Source: Candidatus Saccharimonadota bacterium | Lineage (GTDB): Bacteria > Patescibacteriota > Saccharimonadia > Saccharimonadales > Saccharimonadaceae | NCBI GenBank assembly: GCA_905371715.1 | Contig: CAJPLV010000002.1 | Coordinates: 23,694 to 87,693, forward strand | Direction: 5' to 3' | Length of the DNA stretch: 64,000 nt | Shown here: positions 7,578-16,166 of the stretch, in pieces | How positions within the stretch are numbered: position 1 is the first letter of the stretch | How the letters are laid out: the number at the start of each line of letters is the position of its first letter | The notes under the pieces: generated by a model | Databases searched by the model: none | Seen by the model: only the letters and a program-made list of their open reading frames with translations | What the model was told of the DNA's origin: nothing | Made by a program: the position numbers and the translations under genes

Positions 7578-8738
7578 CTACTTTTGAGTGCGGATTTTTA
7601 GAAATTTGAAAGCATCTTTTTCAGCTGCTGGGTATAATTCCAAGGTTTCCAGGTTTATCATAGACGCAGGAATAATTAACCGCGTATAGGAGTCTGGGCG
7701 AGATCCGTATCTAACAAAAGATACCTCTTGTACACTTGCGTAACATTTTAGGTCAAAATGCTGCGGTTGATTCTTTCGTCTATCGCATTCTGGATTAAGC
7801 TTAAAGTCAATCCCTTTGGCATCTTCCTCCGCTGATCCATGAATGTAGATATCACCTGCTGATTTGAATGCTTTTGCAATTGCGACCTCGCCAGCTATGC
7901 CGCGGACACATCCAGGTATTTCACGTTTGCTATATTCACGAGGAAGCAGAGAGTAAAACGTACCCTCCATAAAATCTTTGACGTCTGAAGCTGACATCTG
8001 TGTATCCCTGGTCAACACGAAATTCGTCATGTCGTGCATGAGGCGAGCCATCTCTACTGCTTCTTTTTTCTCTGTCTTGCTTGAATCTTCCAAACCTAGA
8101 TCTATTTGCCTATTTACGCGGTCTCGGTTATTGTTGCGCCATGCAGCGGGGATTGCCTCAAGAATCGCAACTGCCAAATTTCTTTCGGCTTCTATTTTCT
8201 CAAGTTCTGCTTTTGAATCTGGGTGGATAGTAGCTTTTTCTATGTTGCCGCCGTTAGAACCGCTTTTTATCGATTTTTTAAGGCGACTGATATCCTTGCC
8301 GAAAAACGAATACGCAACAGATTGAGCAATTGATGAACGCCTGTCGGGTGACAGTTGCTGTTCTTCAAAAAGTATGTGGCGATCTGGGCGGTCGATGGAC
8401 TCAATGTCTTTGCGCGATGCATGAGGATTCAGCGCTTTGTATACTCGTTTTTGATATGCGGTTAGTATATCGTTGAAGACGGGAACAGAAAGCTCTGAGG
8501 ATTCTCTCTCAATTGGTTGCGGACCAAATTCGCATGAATAGCATCCTATCTTGGTCGCGTCTTCTAATGATAGAAATTTAAGAATCGGACACAGCGGGCG
8601 TTTACCGGTGTGTTTATTGTCGCTCTCTTCAATGCTATCAATTTCCTCAAGCACTTGACTAAGCGCTTGGTCATCTAGCATCGTATCTTCTGTATTTTCC
8701 GCACAGCTTAGTATAGATTCTTCAAAATTCTTTTTCAC
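7578..8738 (-). CDS. Hypothetical protein with possible PD-(D/E)XK-like core
   Basis: 386 residues, not recognised by family. The N-terminus is acidic (EEIDSIEESDN) and precedes a possible metal site with two cysteines (LCPILKFLSLED, IGCYSCEFGPQP). The C-terminal third has GEVAIAKAFKSAG, then EEDAKGIDFKLN, then QHFDLKCYASVQEV: E...D...D-x-K order resembles the PD-(D/E)XK nuclease core seen in Holliday-junction resolvase and restriction folds, though DLK replaces the usual ExK. No membrane segment. The nuclease idea is inference from motif order only. Confidence 0.6.
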   Translation of the reverse strand: MKKNFEESILSCAENTEDTMLDDQALSQVLEEIDSIEESDNKHTGKRPLCPILKFLSLEDATKIGCYSCEFGPQPIERESSELSVPVFNDILTAYQKRVYKALNPHASRKDIESIDRPDRHILFEEQQLSPDRRSSIAQSVAYSFFGKDISRLKKSIKSGSNGGNIEKATIHPDSKAELEKIEAERNLAVAILEAIPAAWRNNNRDRVNRQIDLGLEDSSKTEKKEAVEMARLMHDMTNFVLTRDTQMSASDVKDFMEGTFYSLLPREYSKREIPGCVRGIAGEVAIAKAFKSAGDIYIHGSAEEDAKGIDFKLNPECDRRKNQPQHFDLKCYASVQEVSFVRYGSRPDSYTRLIIPASMINLETLELYPAAEKDAFKFLKIRTQK

Positions 8739-8792
8739 AGTTTAATAATATAGCATAATAATGCTTATTAGTCAATAATATTGAATGGGGTA

Positions 8793-8821
8793 TTGCTGCA
8801 AACTGTGGTACATGATATAAT
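8793..8821 (+). promoter_or_regulatory. Sigma-70 promoter for the 8873 gene
   Basis: TTGCTG (8793-8798), 17-base spacer, TATAAT (8816-8821) preceded by TGA as an extended -10. The predicted leader is about 45 bases and holds AAGGAG at 8857-8862, ten bases before the ATG. Confidence 0.6.
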
Positions 8822-8872
8822 ATGCAGTCGGTGGCTAAGAAAAAGTGTAAATAAAGAAGGAGTTTACGAGAT

Positions 8873-9136
8873 ATGGAAAAAAGCTATAATTTACCAGTTC
8901 ACCCTGATAATCAGTGCGAGGCTAAGGTTAAATCTGGACGGTGCCGCGAACAGGCTTCAACACGGTTGTTGGTTGAAGAAGGAGAGGAAGTAGTTTCAAT
9001 GCTAGCTTGTTATTTTCATACAAAAGCTACAATGGAGGGGTTGTCTTACCCGACCGCAGGCGGAAAAAAGCAAGTTGAGACGATTGATAATAAAACAAAC
9101 TTGCCGGCATCTAAGCACATTATTGAGCAGCTTTAA
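8873..9136 (+). CDS. Small zinc-ribbon-like protein
   Basis: 87 residues, unrecognised. The middle shows a likely metal site: HPDNQCEAKVKSGRC, then MLACYFHTKA, giving C-x8-C...C-x2-H spacing. Strong Shine-Dalgarno AAGGAG and a classic terminator right after the stop make it an independent single-gene transcript. Abundant expression is suggested by the good promoter and terminator. A role in nucleic-acid or ribosome binding would be a guess. Confidence 0.7.
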   Translation: MEKSYNLPVHPDNQCEAKVKSGRCREQASTRLLVEEGEEVVSMLACYFHTKATMEGLSYPTAGGKKQVETIDNKTNLPASKHIIEQL

Positions 9137-9158
9137 TTTTAATTGTTTGTTAATTTTA

Positions 9159-9192
9159 AAAACGCTAGGCAATAAGAAACCTAGCGTTTTTT
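9159..9192 (+). terminator. Rho-independent terminator
   Basis: Perfect stem AACGCTAGG / CCTAGCGTT with an 11-base loop, followed by T6, 22 bases after the stop at 9136. Confidence 0.9.
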
Positions 9193-9208
9193 ACGTTTGA
9201 ATTACACT

Positions 9209-9285
9209 TGGTCGGGGTGACTGGATTTGAACCAGCGACCTCACCGTCCCGAACGGTGCGCGCTACCAAGCTGCGCCACACCCCG
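9209..9285 (-). tRNA. tRNA-Pro (anticodon CGG)
   Basis: 77-base cloverleaf read on the minus strand. Acceptor CGGGGTG pairs with CACCCCG; D arm GCGCAGCTTGGTAGCGC; anticodon stem CACCG/CGGTG around loop TTCGGGA (anticodon CGG); T arm GGTTCAAATCC. A 3' CCA is encoded at 9211-9209. Confidence 0.95.
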
Positions 9286-9315
9286 ACGTCTTCCTTAGTA
9301 TACCCGACCAGCGAG

Positions 9316-9321
9316 TATAAT
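9316..9321 (+). promoter_or_regulatory. -10 box of a leaderless gene (9328)
   Basis: Consensus TATAAT, six bases before the ATG at 9328. Confidence 0.65.
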
Positions 9322-9327
9322 AAAAGC

Positions 9328-9942
9328 ATGAGTTTAGAGAGGTACCTTGCTACTGCTACATTGCTGTCCGAACAAATTACGCTTCGCGAGCTGGCGATTA
9401 TCCTGCGCGAGCTGGTACGTGTCCAGACAGTGCCGGGCGCAGTAGTTGAATTTGGCTGCTACGCGGGCACGGCGAGCATTCATATTGCGCGGTGGCTGGG
9501 CGGCAAGCAATTTCATGTTTACGATTCATTTGCTGGTTTGCCAGAGAAGATGACGCCTGATATTAGTCCTGTCGGTGAGCAATTTCGCCCGGGTGAGTTG
9601 CTGGCGACGAAAAAGCAATTTATGACGAATTTCAAAAAAGCTGGCGTACCATTGCCGCACATTCATAAGGGGTGGTTCCGTGATTTACATTCAAGTGATG
9701 TACCAGCATTAATCAGTTTTGTGTTTTTGGATGGTGATTATTATGAGTCGATTCTCACGCCGCTGCGGCTTATTGAGGATAAACTGGCGAACGGCGCAGT
9801 GATTGTCGTTGATGATTATGCAAACGAGGCGCTGCCAGGTGCTGCGCGGGCGGTTGACGAATGGCTGCGGACTCACCCGGCGCGTTTACGCGTCGAGCAA
9901 TCGCTTGTGGTGATATATCCGCAGTCTACTGCTATGGATTGA
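9328..9942 (+). CDS. TylF/MycF-like SAM-dependent O-methyltransferase
   Basis: 204 residues. The SAM-binding glycine loop is VVEFGCYAGTASIHIARWL; a family block HVYDSFAGLPEKMTPD and the metal-binding stretch FVFLDGDYYESILTPL with VIVVDDYANEALPG fit macrocin-type O-methyltransferases, which usually act on sugar hydroxyls. The start is set at 9328 by the TATAAT six bases upstream; a longer in-frame reading from 9208 translates the antisense of tRNA-Pro and is an artefact. Substrate unknown, perhaps a surface glycan. Confidence 0.85.
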   Translation: MSLERYLATATLLSEQITLRELAIILRELVRVQTVPGAVVEFGCYAGTASIHIARWLGGKQFHVYDSFAGLPEKMTPDISPVGEQFRPGELLATKKQFMTNFKKAGVPLPHIHKGWFRDLHSSDVPALISFVFLDGDYYESILTPLRLIEDKLANGAVIVVDDYANEALPGAARAVDEWLRTHPARLRVEQSLVVIYPQSTAMD

Positions 9943-10645
9943 CGCCGCCTGCCTTTAGAATCGTTTGCAGCCCGTTATATCCGCCGGCGAAACCGCTCGT
10001 CGTGTAGTTGTTGACTACTATGTATGGCAGACCCGACACGCCGAGCGCCAGCGCGCGTTTGGTGTTAGCCTCAATTTCGGACTTATGCTTTTCGTGCGTC
10101 ATACAATCGCTAAATGCGGCAACATCCAACTTAGCTGATTTTGCCGATTCGGCGAAGTAGCTGAGTGGTAACTTCGGAATTTCTTTCGGCACAGCAACAT
10201 TTTTCACACCGATACCTTTATCAAAGTAGTCGGATTTGATGCGCGGTACGATGTCGTGTGTATACTCCCAATACTTATTTTGGTCGGCGGCGCAGTAAGC
10301 GGCCTCAGCGCCTTGCTCGCTGTTGGGCACCATGCTTTTGAGTACAGTGATGACGCGGTGTTCATAGCGCAGCTTGCCAGGTTTGATATACGTATCGTTA
10401 AATTCGTACTGCGATGTTGCCGCTTCGACCTGGGCGCAGTACGAGCAAAAATAATCGGTATAGTCAATAAAAACGTTTTTCGTGTTCGCATTGCCGCGCG
10501 ACATATGTTGCACCCATGGCTTGCTGTCGCCGATATGCTGGTTGGGCGGCCGGTTCGCAATATTATAGACAAACAACGCGACAATGCCGGCGGCGACAAT
10601 GCTAAGAACGATGTTAACTGGTGCAATACCACGATTGTTACGCAT
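9932..10645 (-). CDS. DsbA-like thioredoxin-fold protein, membrane-anchored
   Basis: 237 residues. A signal anchor (APVNIVLSIVAAGIVALFVY, residues 8-27) precedes a thioredoxin fold with active site DYFCSYCAQVEA (CSYC) and the cis-proline region GVSGLPYIVVNN. A helical insert lies between, as in DsbA/DsbG-type oxidoreductases. It should form or shuffle disulfides outside the membrane. AAAGGAG precedes the ATG, which overlaps the end of the upstream membrane gene, so the pair is one operon. Tail-to-tail overlap of 11 bases with the methyltransferase gene. Confidence 0.85.
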   Translation of the reverse strand: MRNNRGIAPVNIVLSIVAAGIVALFVYNIANRPPNQHIGDSKPWVQHMSRGNANTKNVFIDYTDYFCSYCAQVEAATSQYEFNDTYIKPGKLRYEHRVITVLKSMVPNSEQGAEAAYCAADQNKYWEYTHDIVPRIKSDYFDKGIGVKNVAVPKEIPKLPLSYFAESAKSAKLDVAAFSDCMTHEKHKSEIEANTKRALALGVSGLPYIVVNNYTTSGFAGGYNGLQTILKAGGVNP

Positions 10646-11240
10646 GAGACTCCTTTTGCTGTGTTAATTCCGTATGAATATAAACGATATAACCCGACCT
10701 CGCAAGCGACCATATACTCAAACAAAGCGCAACGATCAGTACGAGGCTGTTGGCAATGTGCGCGGCAGTTGTGGCGGCGGCGCCAGAAAAGAATAAGGTC
10801 ACGATCGGTAAAATAAGCGATGTACCGCAGGGAACGCAGCCGAGTCCAAGCGCAGCGGCCACGGCAGCAATACCGCTCGTTGCGGTTTGGCGCGACGCAA
10901 GCTGTTTGTTGTTTGCGCGGTTGTGCTTGGCGTCGAACACGATGGCGGCAATGGCGACACCCTGCAAAAGCGAAATAAGAATAATGAGAAAACCAGCGCT
11001 TGTCGTAAATGCGTCGCGGGCTAATGCGGCAATAAGCTGGCCGATAAGTGTAAGCTTATCGGCAATTGGCAGCGAAGACAGAAAAAGCGAACCGTAGAAA
11101 TTGATATGAATTAGCCCGTAAATGACGATCGAAAATAAAAATGCAACAGCAATACTGAGCGCAACGTACCGCGGTTGCCGGATAAGGCGTTTTAGTCCGG
11201 TAAGCGATAACAATCCCCGCCGCCAATCAAAGCTTTTCAT
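10638..11240 (-). CDS. Membrane protein with CxxC pair, likely partner of the DsbA-like protein
   Basis: 200 residues with five hydrophobic stretches. A cysteine pair sits at the start of a helix in LGLGCVPCGTSLILPIV, the only cysteines in the protein, followed by two more helices. With a DsbA-like gene overlapping downstream, it may re-oxidise or reduce that protein, by analogy to DsbB, VKOR or CcdA, but it matches none of these clearly. ATG 11240 is preferred over 11264 because TATAAT is six bases upstream of it. Confidence 0.65.
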   Translation of the reverse strand: MKSFDWRRGLLSLTGLKRLIRQPRYVALSIAVAFLFSIVIYGLIHINFYGSLFLSSLPIADKLTLIGQLIAALARDAFTTSAGFLIILISLLQGVAIAAIVFDAKHNRANNKQLASRQTATSGIAAVAAALGLGCVPCGTSLILPIVTLFFSGAAATTAAHIANSLVLIVALCLSIWSLARSGYIVYIHTELTQQKESHA

Positions 11241-11246
11241 AATTAA

Positions 11247-11252
11247 ATTATA
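11247..11252 (-). promoter_or_regulatory. -10 box of a leaderless gene (11240)
   Basis: TATAAT on the minus strand, six bases before the ATG at 11240; it drives the membrane protein plus DsbA-like pair. Confidence 0.65.
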
Positions 11253-11361
11253 CCGCGATAGCATGCAGAAGGCTAGAAATGTCTATTGGTTGAGGTTCAT
11301 GTAAATCTTGATCTCACAAAAATAGTGTAAAATAGTAACTGGATTAACGGGAAGAACATCT

Positions 11362-13176
11362 ATGAAACCGATTTTGAAATTATGTAAACCGTACGTTGCG
11401 GCATTTGTTGCGCTGGTGGTATTCACGTATGTCGCAGTGATGATGTCGCTGCGTCTGCCGGACTATTCAGCGAGTATCGTCAACAAAGGAATTATTTTGC
11501 AAAATCTTGATTCGATTTGGACAGATGGTCGCATGATGATCGTCGTTGCGCTGATCGGCGGCGTTTGTACGATTGCAAGCGTATTTTTCGCGGCGCGGAT
11601 TGCTACAGGATTAGCGCGGGATGTGCGCCGGCGGGTATTCGCGCAGATTGAGAGTTTCGCGATTGCGGATTTTAATCAGTTTTCGACCGCATCGCTTATT
11701 ACGCGCTCAACGAACGATATCCAGCAAATTCAGATGACATTGATGATGTTGCTGCGTTTTGCGCTGATGGCGCCGCTGATGGCGGTTGGCGGTATTCAGA
11801 AAGCGTTAGAAAATGCGCCAAATTTGACGTGGATCATCGCATCGGCAGTGGCGGGGCTGTTGATTATAATTGTTGTACTCTTTGCTGTGGCGGTTCCGCG
11901 ATTCAAGAAATTACAGCAACTGGTTGATAAACTGAATTTAGTAACGCGCGAAAACTTAACGGGCCTGCGGGTTGTGCGGGCGTTCCACAATGAGAAAATC
12001 GAGCAAGCGAAATTTCAACGCGTAAATAGCGAGTTGAACGGACTAAACTTGTTCGTGAATCGTTTAATGATGGTGCTTGATCCGGTGATGATGCTAGTCA
12101 TGAACCTTACAAGTATTGCGATTGTTTGGTTTGGCGCGTGGCTGGTAGACGCTGGTACGCTAGAAATCGGCAATATGATGGCGTTTTTACAGTACGCGAT
12201 GCAGGTGATTATTTCGTTCTTGATGATTTCGATGGTATTTATTATGGTGCCGCGCGCGGCGGTGTCGGTGCGGCGCGTTGGCGAGATTTTGAATACGCAG
12301 CCGTCAATTACTGATCCGAAACAGCCGAATCATCTTCCGGCGGATGGCGTGGGAAAAATTGAATTTCGTGATGTAACGTTTAGTTACCCGGGCGCGGATT
12401 TACCAGTACTGTCGGGCATTAACTTTACTGCTGAGCCGGGGCAAACAACGGCGTTTATCGGTAGTACGGGCAGCGGTAAATCAACCCTTATTAATTTAAT
12501 CCCGCGGTTCTATGACGTGAGTGCTGGGCAGATTCTGCTTGATGGCGTTGATATTCGTAATGTCACGCTCAGTGAACTGACCTCTCGCATCGGCTACGTA
12601 CCGCAAAAAGGCGTACTGTTCAGCGGTACGGTCGCGAGTAACATTTCTTACGGTAATCAGAAAGCGTCGCGTAAGGAGCTTGAGAAAGCGGCGCAGATTG
12701 CCCAGGCGGCAGAATTTATTAATGAACTTGACAGCGCATACGATAGTAGTATTGCGCAGGGTGGTAGCAATGTATCGGGCGGACAGCGTCAGCGGTTATC
12801 AATTGCGCGCGCACTGGCAACGCAGGCACAGATTTATATTTTCGACGATTCGTTTTCGGCGCTAGACTTTAAGACTGACGCGAGGTTGCGGCGCGCGCTT
12901 GCTAAGGAGATGAAACATAAAACTATGCTGATTGTGGCGCAGCGTATCAATACGATTATAAATGCTGATAAAATCATCGTGCTTGACGAGGGTAAGATTG
13001 TCGGGCAAGGCACGCATGCTGAATTGATGCAATCGTGCTGCGTATACCAGGAGATTGCCGCATCGCAGTTGTCCGATAAAGAGTTGACGCAGCTAGCGGC
13101 TAATGCGGCTGTGTCATCAGCGTCGAAAAAATTGACTGCGCGGTCCACTCGGCAGCGGAAAGGAGCAGCGCGATGA
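11362..13176 (+). CDS. ABC exporter half-transporter with degenerate Walker B
   Basis: 604 residues: six-helix exporter domain (about 1-310) fused to an ATPase domain (about 325-560). Walker A is GSTGSGKSTLINL, Q-loop GYVPQKG, signature NVSGGQRQRLSIARAL. Walker B reads IYIFDDSFSALD, with aspartate in place of the catalytic glutamate, and the H-loop position is VAQRINT (glutamine, not histidine). This is the inactive-site half of a heterodimeric exporter of LmrCD/BmrCD/TM287-288 type. It overlaps its partner gene by four bases. TAAAAT at 11328 gives a short leader. Confidence 0.93.
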   Translation: MKPILKLCKPYVAAFVALVVFTYVAVMMSLRLPDYSASIVNKGIILQNLDSIWTDGRMMIVVALIGGVCTIASVFFAARIATGLARDVRRRVFAQIESFAIADFNQFSTASLITRSTNDIQQIQMTLMMLLRFALMAPLMAVGGIQKALENAPNLTWIIASAVAGLLIIIVVLFAVAVPRFKKLQQLVDKLNLVTRENLTGLRVVRAFHNEKIEQAKFQRVNSELNGLNLFVNRLMMVLDPVMMLVMNLTSIAIVWFGAWLVDAGTLEIGNMMAFLQYAMQVIISFLMISMVFIMVPRAAVSVRRVGEILNTQPSITDPKQPNHLPADGVGKIEFRDVTFSYPGADLPVLSGINFTAEPGQTTAFIGSTGSGKSTLINLIPRFYDVSAGQILLDGVDIRNVTLSELTSRIGYVPQKGVLFSGTVASNISYGNQKASRKELEKAAQIAQAAEFINELDSAYDSSIAQGGSNVSGGQRQRLSIARALATQAQIYIFDDSFSALDFKTDARLRRALAKEMKHKTMLIVAQRINTIINADKIIVLDEGKIVGQGTHAELMQSCCVYQEIAASQLSDKELTQLAANAAVSSASKKLTARSTRQRKGAAR

Positions 13177-15170
13177 GCAATAAGCAAGACTTCAAAAAAC
13201 GGCCGCGCGTGCGCCAGGGCGGACCGATGGGCGGCATGGGAGCGGGCGAAAAAGCTAAAAACTTTCGCGGTACGATGAAAAAGCTCGCACATTATTTGGC
13301 GGCGTTTCGCTGGCAATTGCTAGCGGTCGTGGTGCTTGCGGTTGGCAGCACGATTTTTGCGATTGTCAGCCCGAAAATCCTCGGCGAGGCAACTAACCAA
13401 ATTGTCAAAGATTATGTTAGCATCAAAGCATACGATACGATCACGAAAAAACTGCCGGCGGATACAAAGCTGCCAAGCGGCACAACAGGCGGCGATATAT
13501 TAAACAAGTTGCCAAACAGGTCGGAGATTGAAAACAAAATCCCAGCCGGTCAGCTTGACACGATCCGCGCGCTTGATATGACGAAAAAGCCTGCATTCCA
13601 CTTTGACGCAATTGGCCAAATCGTCCTATGGCTTGTTGGGCTATATCTGTTGAGTGCAACGCTCCGCTATCTTGAAAGCTGGATCATGACAAGCGTAACG
13701 CAAAAAGTCACATTTCAGATGCGACGTGATATTTCGTTGAAAATTAACCGTTTGCCGCTCAGCTACTTTGATAAGCAAACTTACGGTGAGGTGCTCAGTC
13801 GCGTCACGAACGATGTTGATACAATCAGCCAGACGCTAAATCAAAGTTTGTCGCAAATCGTGTCGGCGGTGGTAATGATTGCTGGTATCGTCGCAATGAT
13901 GCTATCAATTAGTTGGCAGATGACAGTAGTAGCACTTCTGGTGTTGCCAGTGAGCATGGGTTTTGTGCTGCTAATTGCGAAAAAATCGCAGGTACAATTT
14001 ACTCGTCAGCAAACTGAGCTCGGCGAACTGAACGGGCATATTGAGGAAATGTATGCCGGGCATCAAGTCATGCGCGTATTTAACGGGCAAGCGCGGTCGC
14101 TCGCAAAATTTACGGCAATTAATAATCAACTGCACGTAAGCGCTTGGAAATCGCAGTTTTTGTCGGGACTGATGTGGCCGATTATGAATTTTGTTGGAAA
14201 TTTAGGTTACGTCGGCGTGGCAGTGTTGGGCGGTTGGCTGGCGATCAATGGTCGCTTGCAGGTCGGTGATATTCAGGCATTTATTCAATATATGCGACAG
14301 TTTAATCAGCCGATTGAGCAGACGGCGAATATCGCTAACGTCTTGCAATCAACGGCTGCAGCGGCAGAGCGAGTATTCGAGTTCATCGACGAACCAGAAG
14401 AAGCGCGCGAGGGTAGGGATTTGGTAAAGCTAGAAAAAGTGAAGGGCGGCGTGGAATTTGATAACGTCACTTTCGGTTATAATCCAGACGAGCCGGTTAT
14501 CAAGGGTCTGTCGGCGCGCGTCAAGCCGGGACAGCGCGTGGCGATCGTTGGTCCGACCGGCGCCGGCAAGACGACGCTGGTAAATTTGCTGATGCGATTT
14601 TATGAGATTAACAGCGGCGCGATTAAAATTGACGGCGTTGATATCCGCCAGATGAAGCGCAGTGACGTGCGGCAGATGTTTGGTATGGTACTGCAGGATA
14701 CATGGCTATTTAGTGGCACGATTCGCGATAATTTGCGTTACGGTCGTTCGGATGCTAACGACGATGAACTGATCGCTACCGCCAAAGAAGCGCACGTTGA
14801 TCACTTTGTTCGCTCGCTGCCAGGCGGCTACGACATGGTGCTTGACGAAGAGGCAACGAACATTTCGCAGGGCGAAAAACAACTGCTGACTATCGCACGG
14901 GCGATGCTTGCTAAAACACCGATGTTGATTTTGGACGAAGCCACCAGCTCGGTTGACACCCGCACCGAAGTGCTTATCCAAAAAGCTATGGACAAATTGA
15001 TGCAGGGAAAAACCAGCTTCGTCATCGCCCATCGGCTGAGCACTATCCGCGACGCCGACCTAATCTTGGTCGTCCGCGACGGCAACATCATCGAGCAGGG
15101 CAAGCACGACGAACTGCTGCAGCAGAATGGCTTTTACGCCGAGCTTTATAATAGCCAGTTCGCAGATTAG
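13173..15170 (+). CDS. ABC exporter half-transporter, catalytically complete
   Basis: 665 residues. A basic, Gly/Met-rich tail (MGGMGAGEKAKNFRG) precedes a six-helix domain with a large outer loop after helix 1 (about 70-140, rich in Thr/Lys/Pro). The ATPase domain has GPTGAGKTTLVNL, signature NISQGEKQLLTIARAM (SQGE instead of SGGQ), Walker B LILDEATSSVDT and the H-loop FVIAHRLST. Complementary defects in the two genes (no Glu in one, altered signature in the other) are what is expected for one active and one degenerate ATP site. Likely a multidrug, lipid or peptide exporter. Confidence 0.93.
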   Translation: MSNKQDFKKRPRVRQGGPMGGMGAGEKAKNFRGTMKKLAHYLAAFRWQLLAVVVLAVGSTIFAIVSPKILGEATNQIVKDYVSIKAYDTITKKLPADTKLPSGTTGGDILNKLPNRSEIENKIPAGQLDTIRALDMTKKPAFHFDAIGQIVLWLVGLYLLSATLRYLESWIMTSVTQKVTFQMRRDISLKINRLPLSYFDKQTYGEVLSRVTNDVDTISQTLNQSLSQIVSAVVMIAGIVAMMLSISWQMTVVALLVLPVSMGFVLLIAKKSQVQFTRQQTELGELNGHIEEMYAGHQVMRVFNGQARSLAKFTAINNQLHVSAWKSQFLSGLMWPIMNFVGNLGYVGVAVLGGWLAINGRLQVGDIQAFIQYMRQFNQPIEQTANIANVLQSTAAAAERVFEFIDEPEEAREGRDLVKLEKVKGGVEFDNVTFGYNPDEPVIKGLSARVKPGQRVAIVGPTGAGKTTLVNLLMRFYEINSGAIKIDGVDIRQMKRSDVRQMFGMVLQDTWLFSGTIRDNLRYGRSDANDDELIATAKEAHVDHFVRSLPGGYDMVLDEEATNISQGEKQLLTIARAMLAKTPMLILDEATSSVDTRTEVLIQKAMDKLMQGKTSFVIAHRLSTIRDADLILVVRDGNIIEQGKHDELLQQNGFYAELYNSQFAD

Positions 15171-15172
15171 CG

Positions 15173-15178
15173 TATACT
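15173..15178 (+). promoter_or_regulatory. -10 box of a leaderless gene (15185)
   Basis: TATACT, six bases before the ATG at 15185, placed just after the ABC exporter stop codon. Confidence 0.6.
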
Positions 15179-15184
15179 AAAAGA

Positions 15185-16159
15185 ATGGATGTTGTTTTCT
15201 CAGTTGATAAGCAGGCAGCTTTTTATTATTGGCTGCAGATTGTTGCTGGGTGGGATGATTCGTCGGCAGTCGACGCAAAGTCGTTAGCGTATTATACAGG
15301 GCAAATTCACTCCATGTTGTCGCAAGAACAACGAAAAGCACTGCACGATGTAAAATGTATTTTGCAGCACAATGCCAACCCGCGGCAGCTGTTGGCAGAA
15401 TTATACGCTGGTAATATTCGCTCGCATGATGCGCAGATAATTGCAGAGCGGACGCTGTCGTGCATGCCGCTGTTTGAGGCGTTCGTTTGGCGTGATACGC
15501 AAAAAACCATGCTGAGGTGGCGCGATTTACTCCAGGCGTATGATTTCGCGCGTACTAATGAATTGCTTATGAATATTAAGGCCTTTCTCGCTTCGACATT
15601 TGATCTGCATACTACGCTTACAGTCTATATATTGCCGAATATCCCCGATACGGGAGTGATTGGGCATCGGATTAGCGGTACCAACTTTATCTTGCTGCGC
15701 CCGTATATTGAGTACCGCCGAAGCGCTATAGCAAATGTTGTTACCGTTGTGCTGCACGAGTATATTCACGCGATAGAATCATGCTCGACGCATAGCCGCG
15801 CATTGATGAAGCAATCGTACGAGACATGTATTGCTGCGAGCCATATCCGTCCGCCGCATGGATTTACTTGGAAAAATATGTACATTGAAGCGCTGGTGTA
15901 TTGTTTTGCGAACAATATAACCGGCGGATATGCTCGAACGGTTGTGTCTGGTAAACCGTTACCGAGGATTGAAGAGTTCCAACGCGGATTTCACAGATTG
16001 CGATCGAAAGGTACTGCCACGACAAACGATGTAATTGCATGGGCGGGCTTATGCATTACGGATATGGTGGCGCAGTATATTGACGAGGGGAAGGTGATTG
16101 ATGCAGAGATTGTTGACCATATTGGGGGCGTATATCAAGACATGTACAAGATGGCTTAA
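15185..16159 (+). CDS. Putative zinc-dependent metallopeptidase-like protein
   Basis: 324 residues, family not recognised. A helix VVTVVLHEYIHAIESC around residue 195 carries the HExxH zincin motif; a downstream NMYIEALVYCF could give the third zinc ligand, as in gluzincins. No signal peptide or membrane helix is seen, so it would act inside the cell unless exported another way. The rest is mostly helical. Peptidase activity is inferred from the motif alone. Confidence 0.6.
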   Translation: MDVVFSVDKQAAFYYWLQIVAGWDDSSAVDAKSLAYYTGQIHSMLSQEQRKALHDVKCILQHNANPRQLLAELYAGNIRSHDAQIIAERTLSCMPLFEAFVWRDTQKTMLRWRDLLQAYDFARTNELLMNIKAFLASTFDLHTTLTVYILPNIPDTGVIGHRISGTNFILLRPYIEYRRSAIANVVTVVLHEYIHAIESCSTHSRALMKQSYETCIAASHIRPPHGFTWKNMYIEALVYCFANNITGGYARTVVSGKPLPRIEEFQRGFHRLRSKGTATTNDVIAWAGLCITDMVAQYIDEGKVIDAEIVDHIGGVYQDMYKMA

Positions 16160-16166
16160 TCTAAAT

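Noticed and set aside
9208-9327. In-frame N-terminal extension of the TylF-like methyltransferase reading VGVTGFEPATSPSRTVRATK
   Set aside because: This is the antisense translation of tRNA-Pro, a known annotation artefact; the TATAAT at 9316 sets the start at 9328.
10256-10816. 186-codon plus-strand frame across the DsbA-like operon
   Set aside because: Antisense shadow; the minus-strand proteins have clear signal anchor, CxxC and family motifs.
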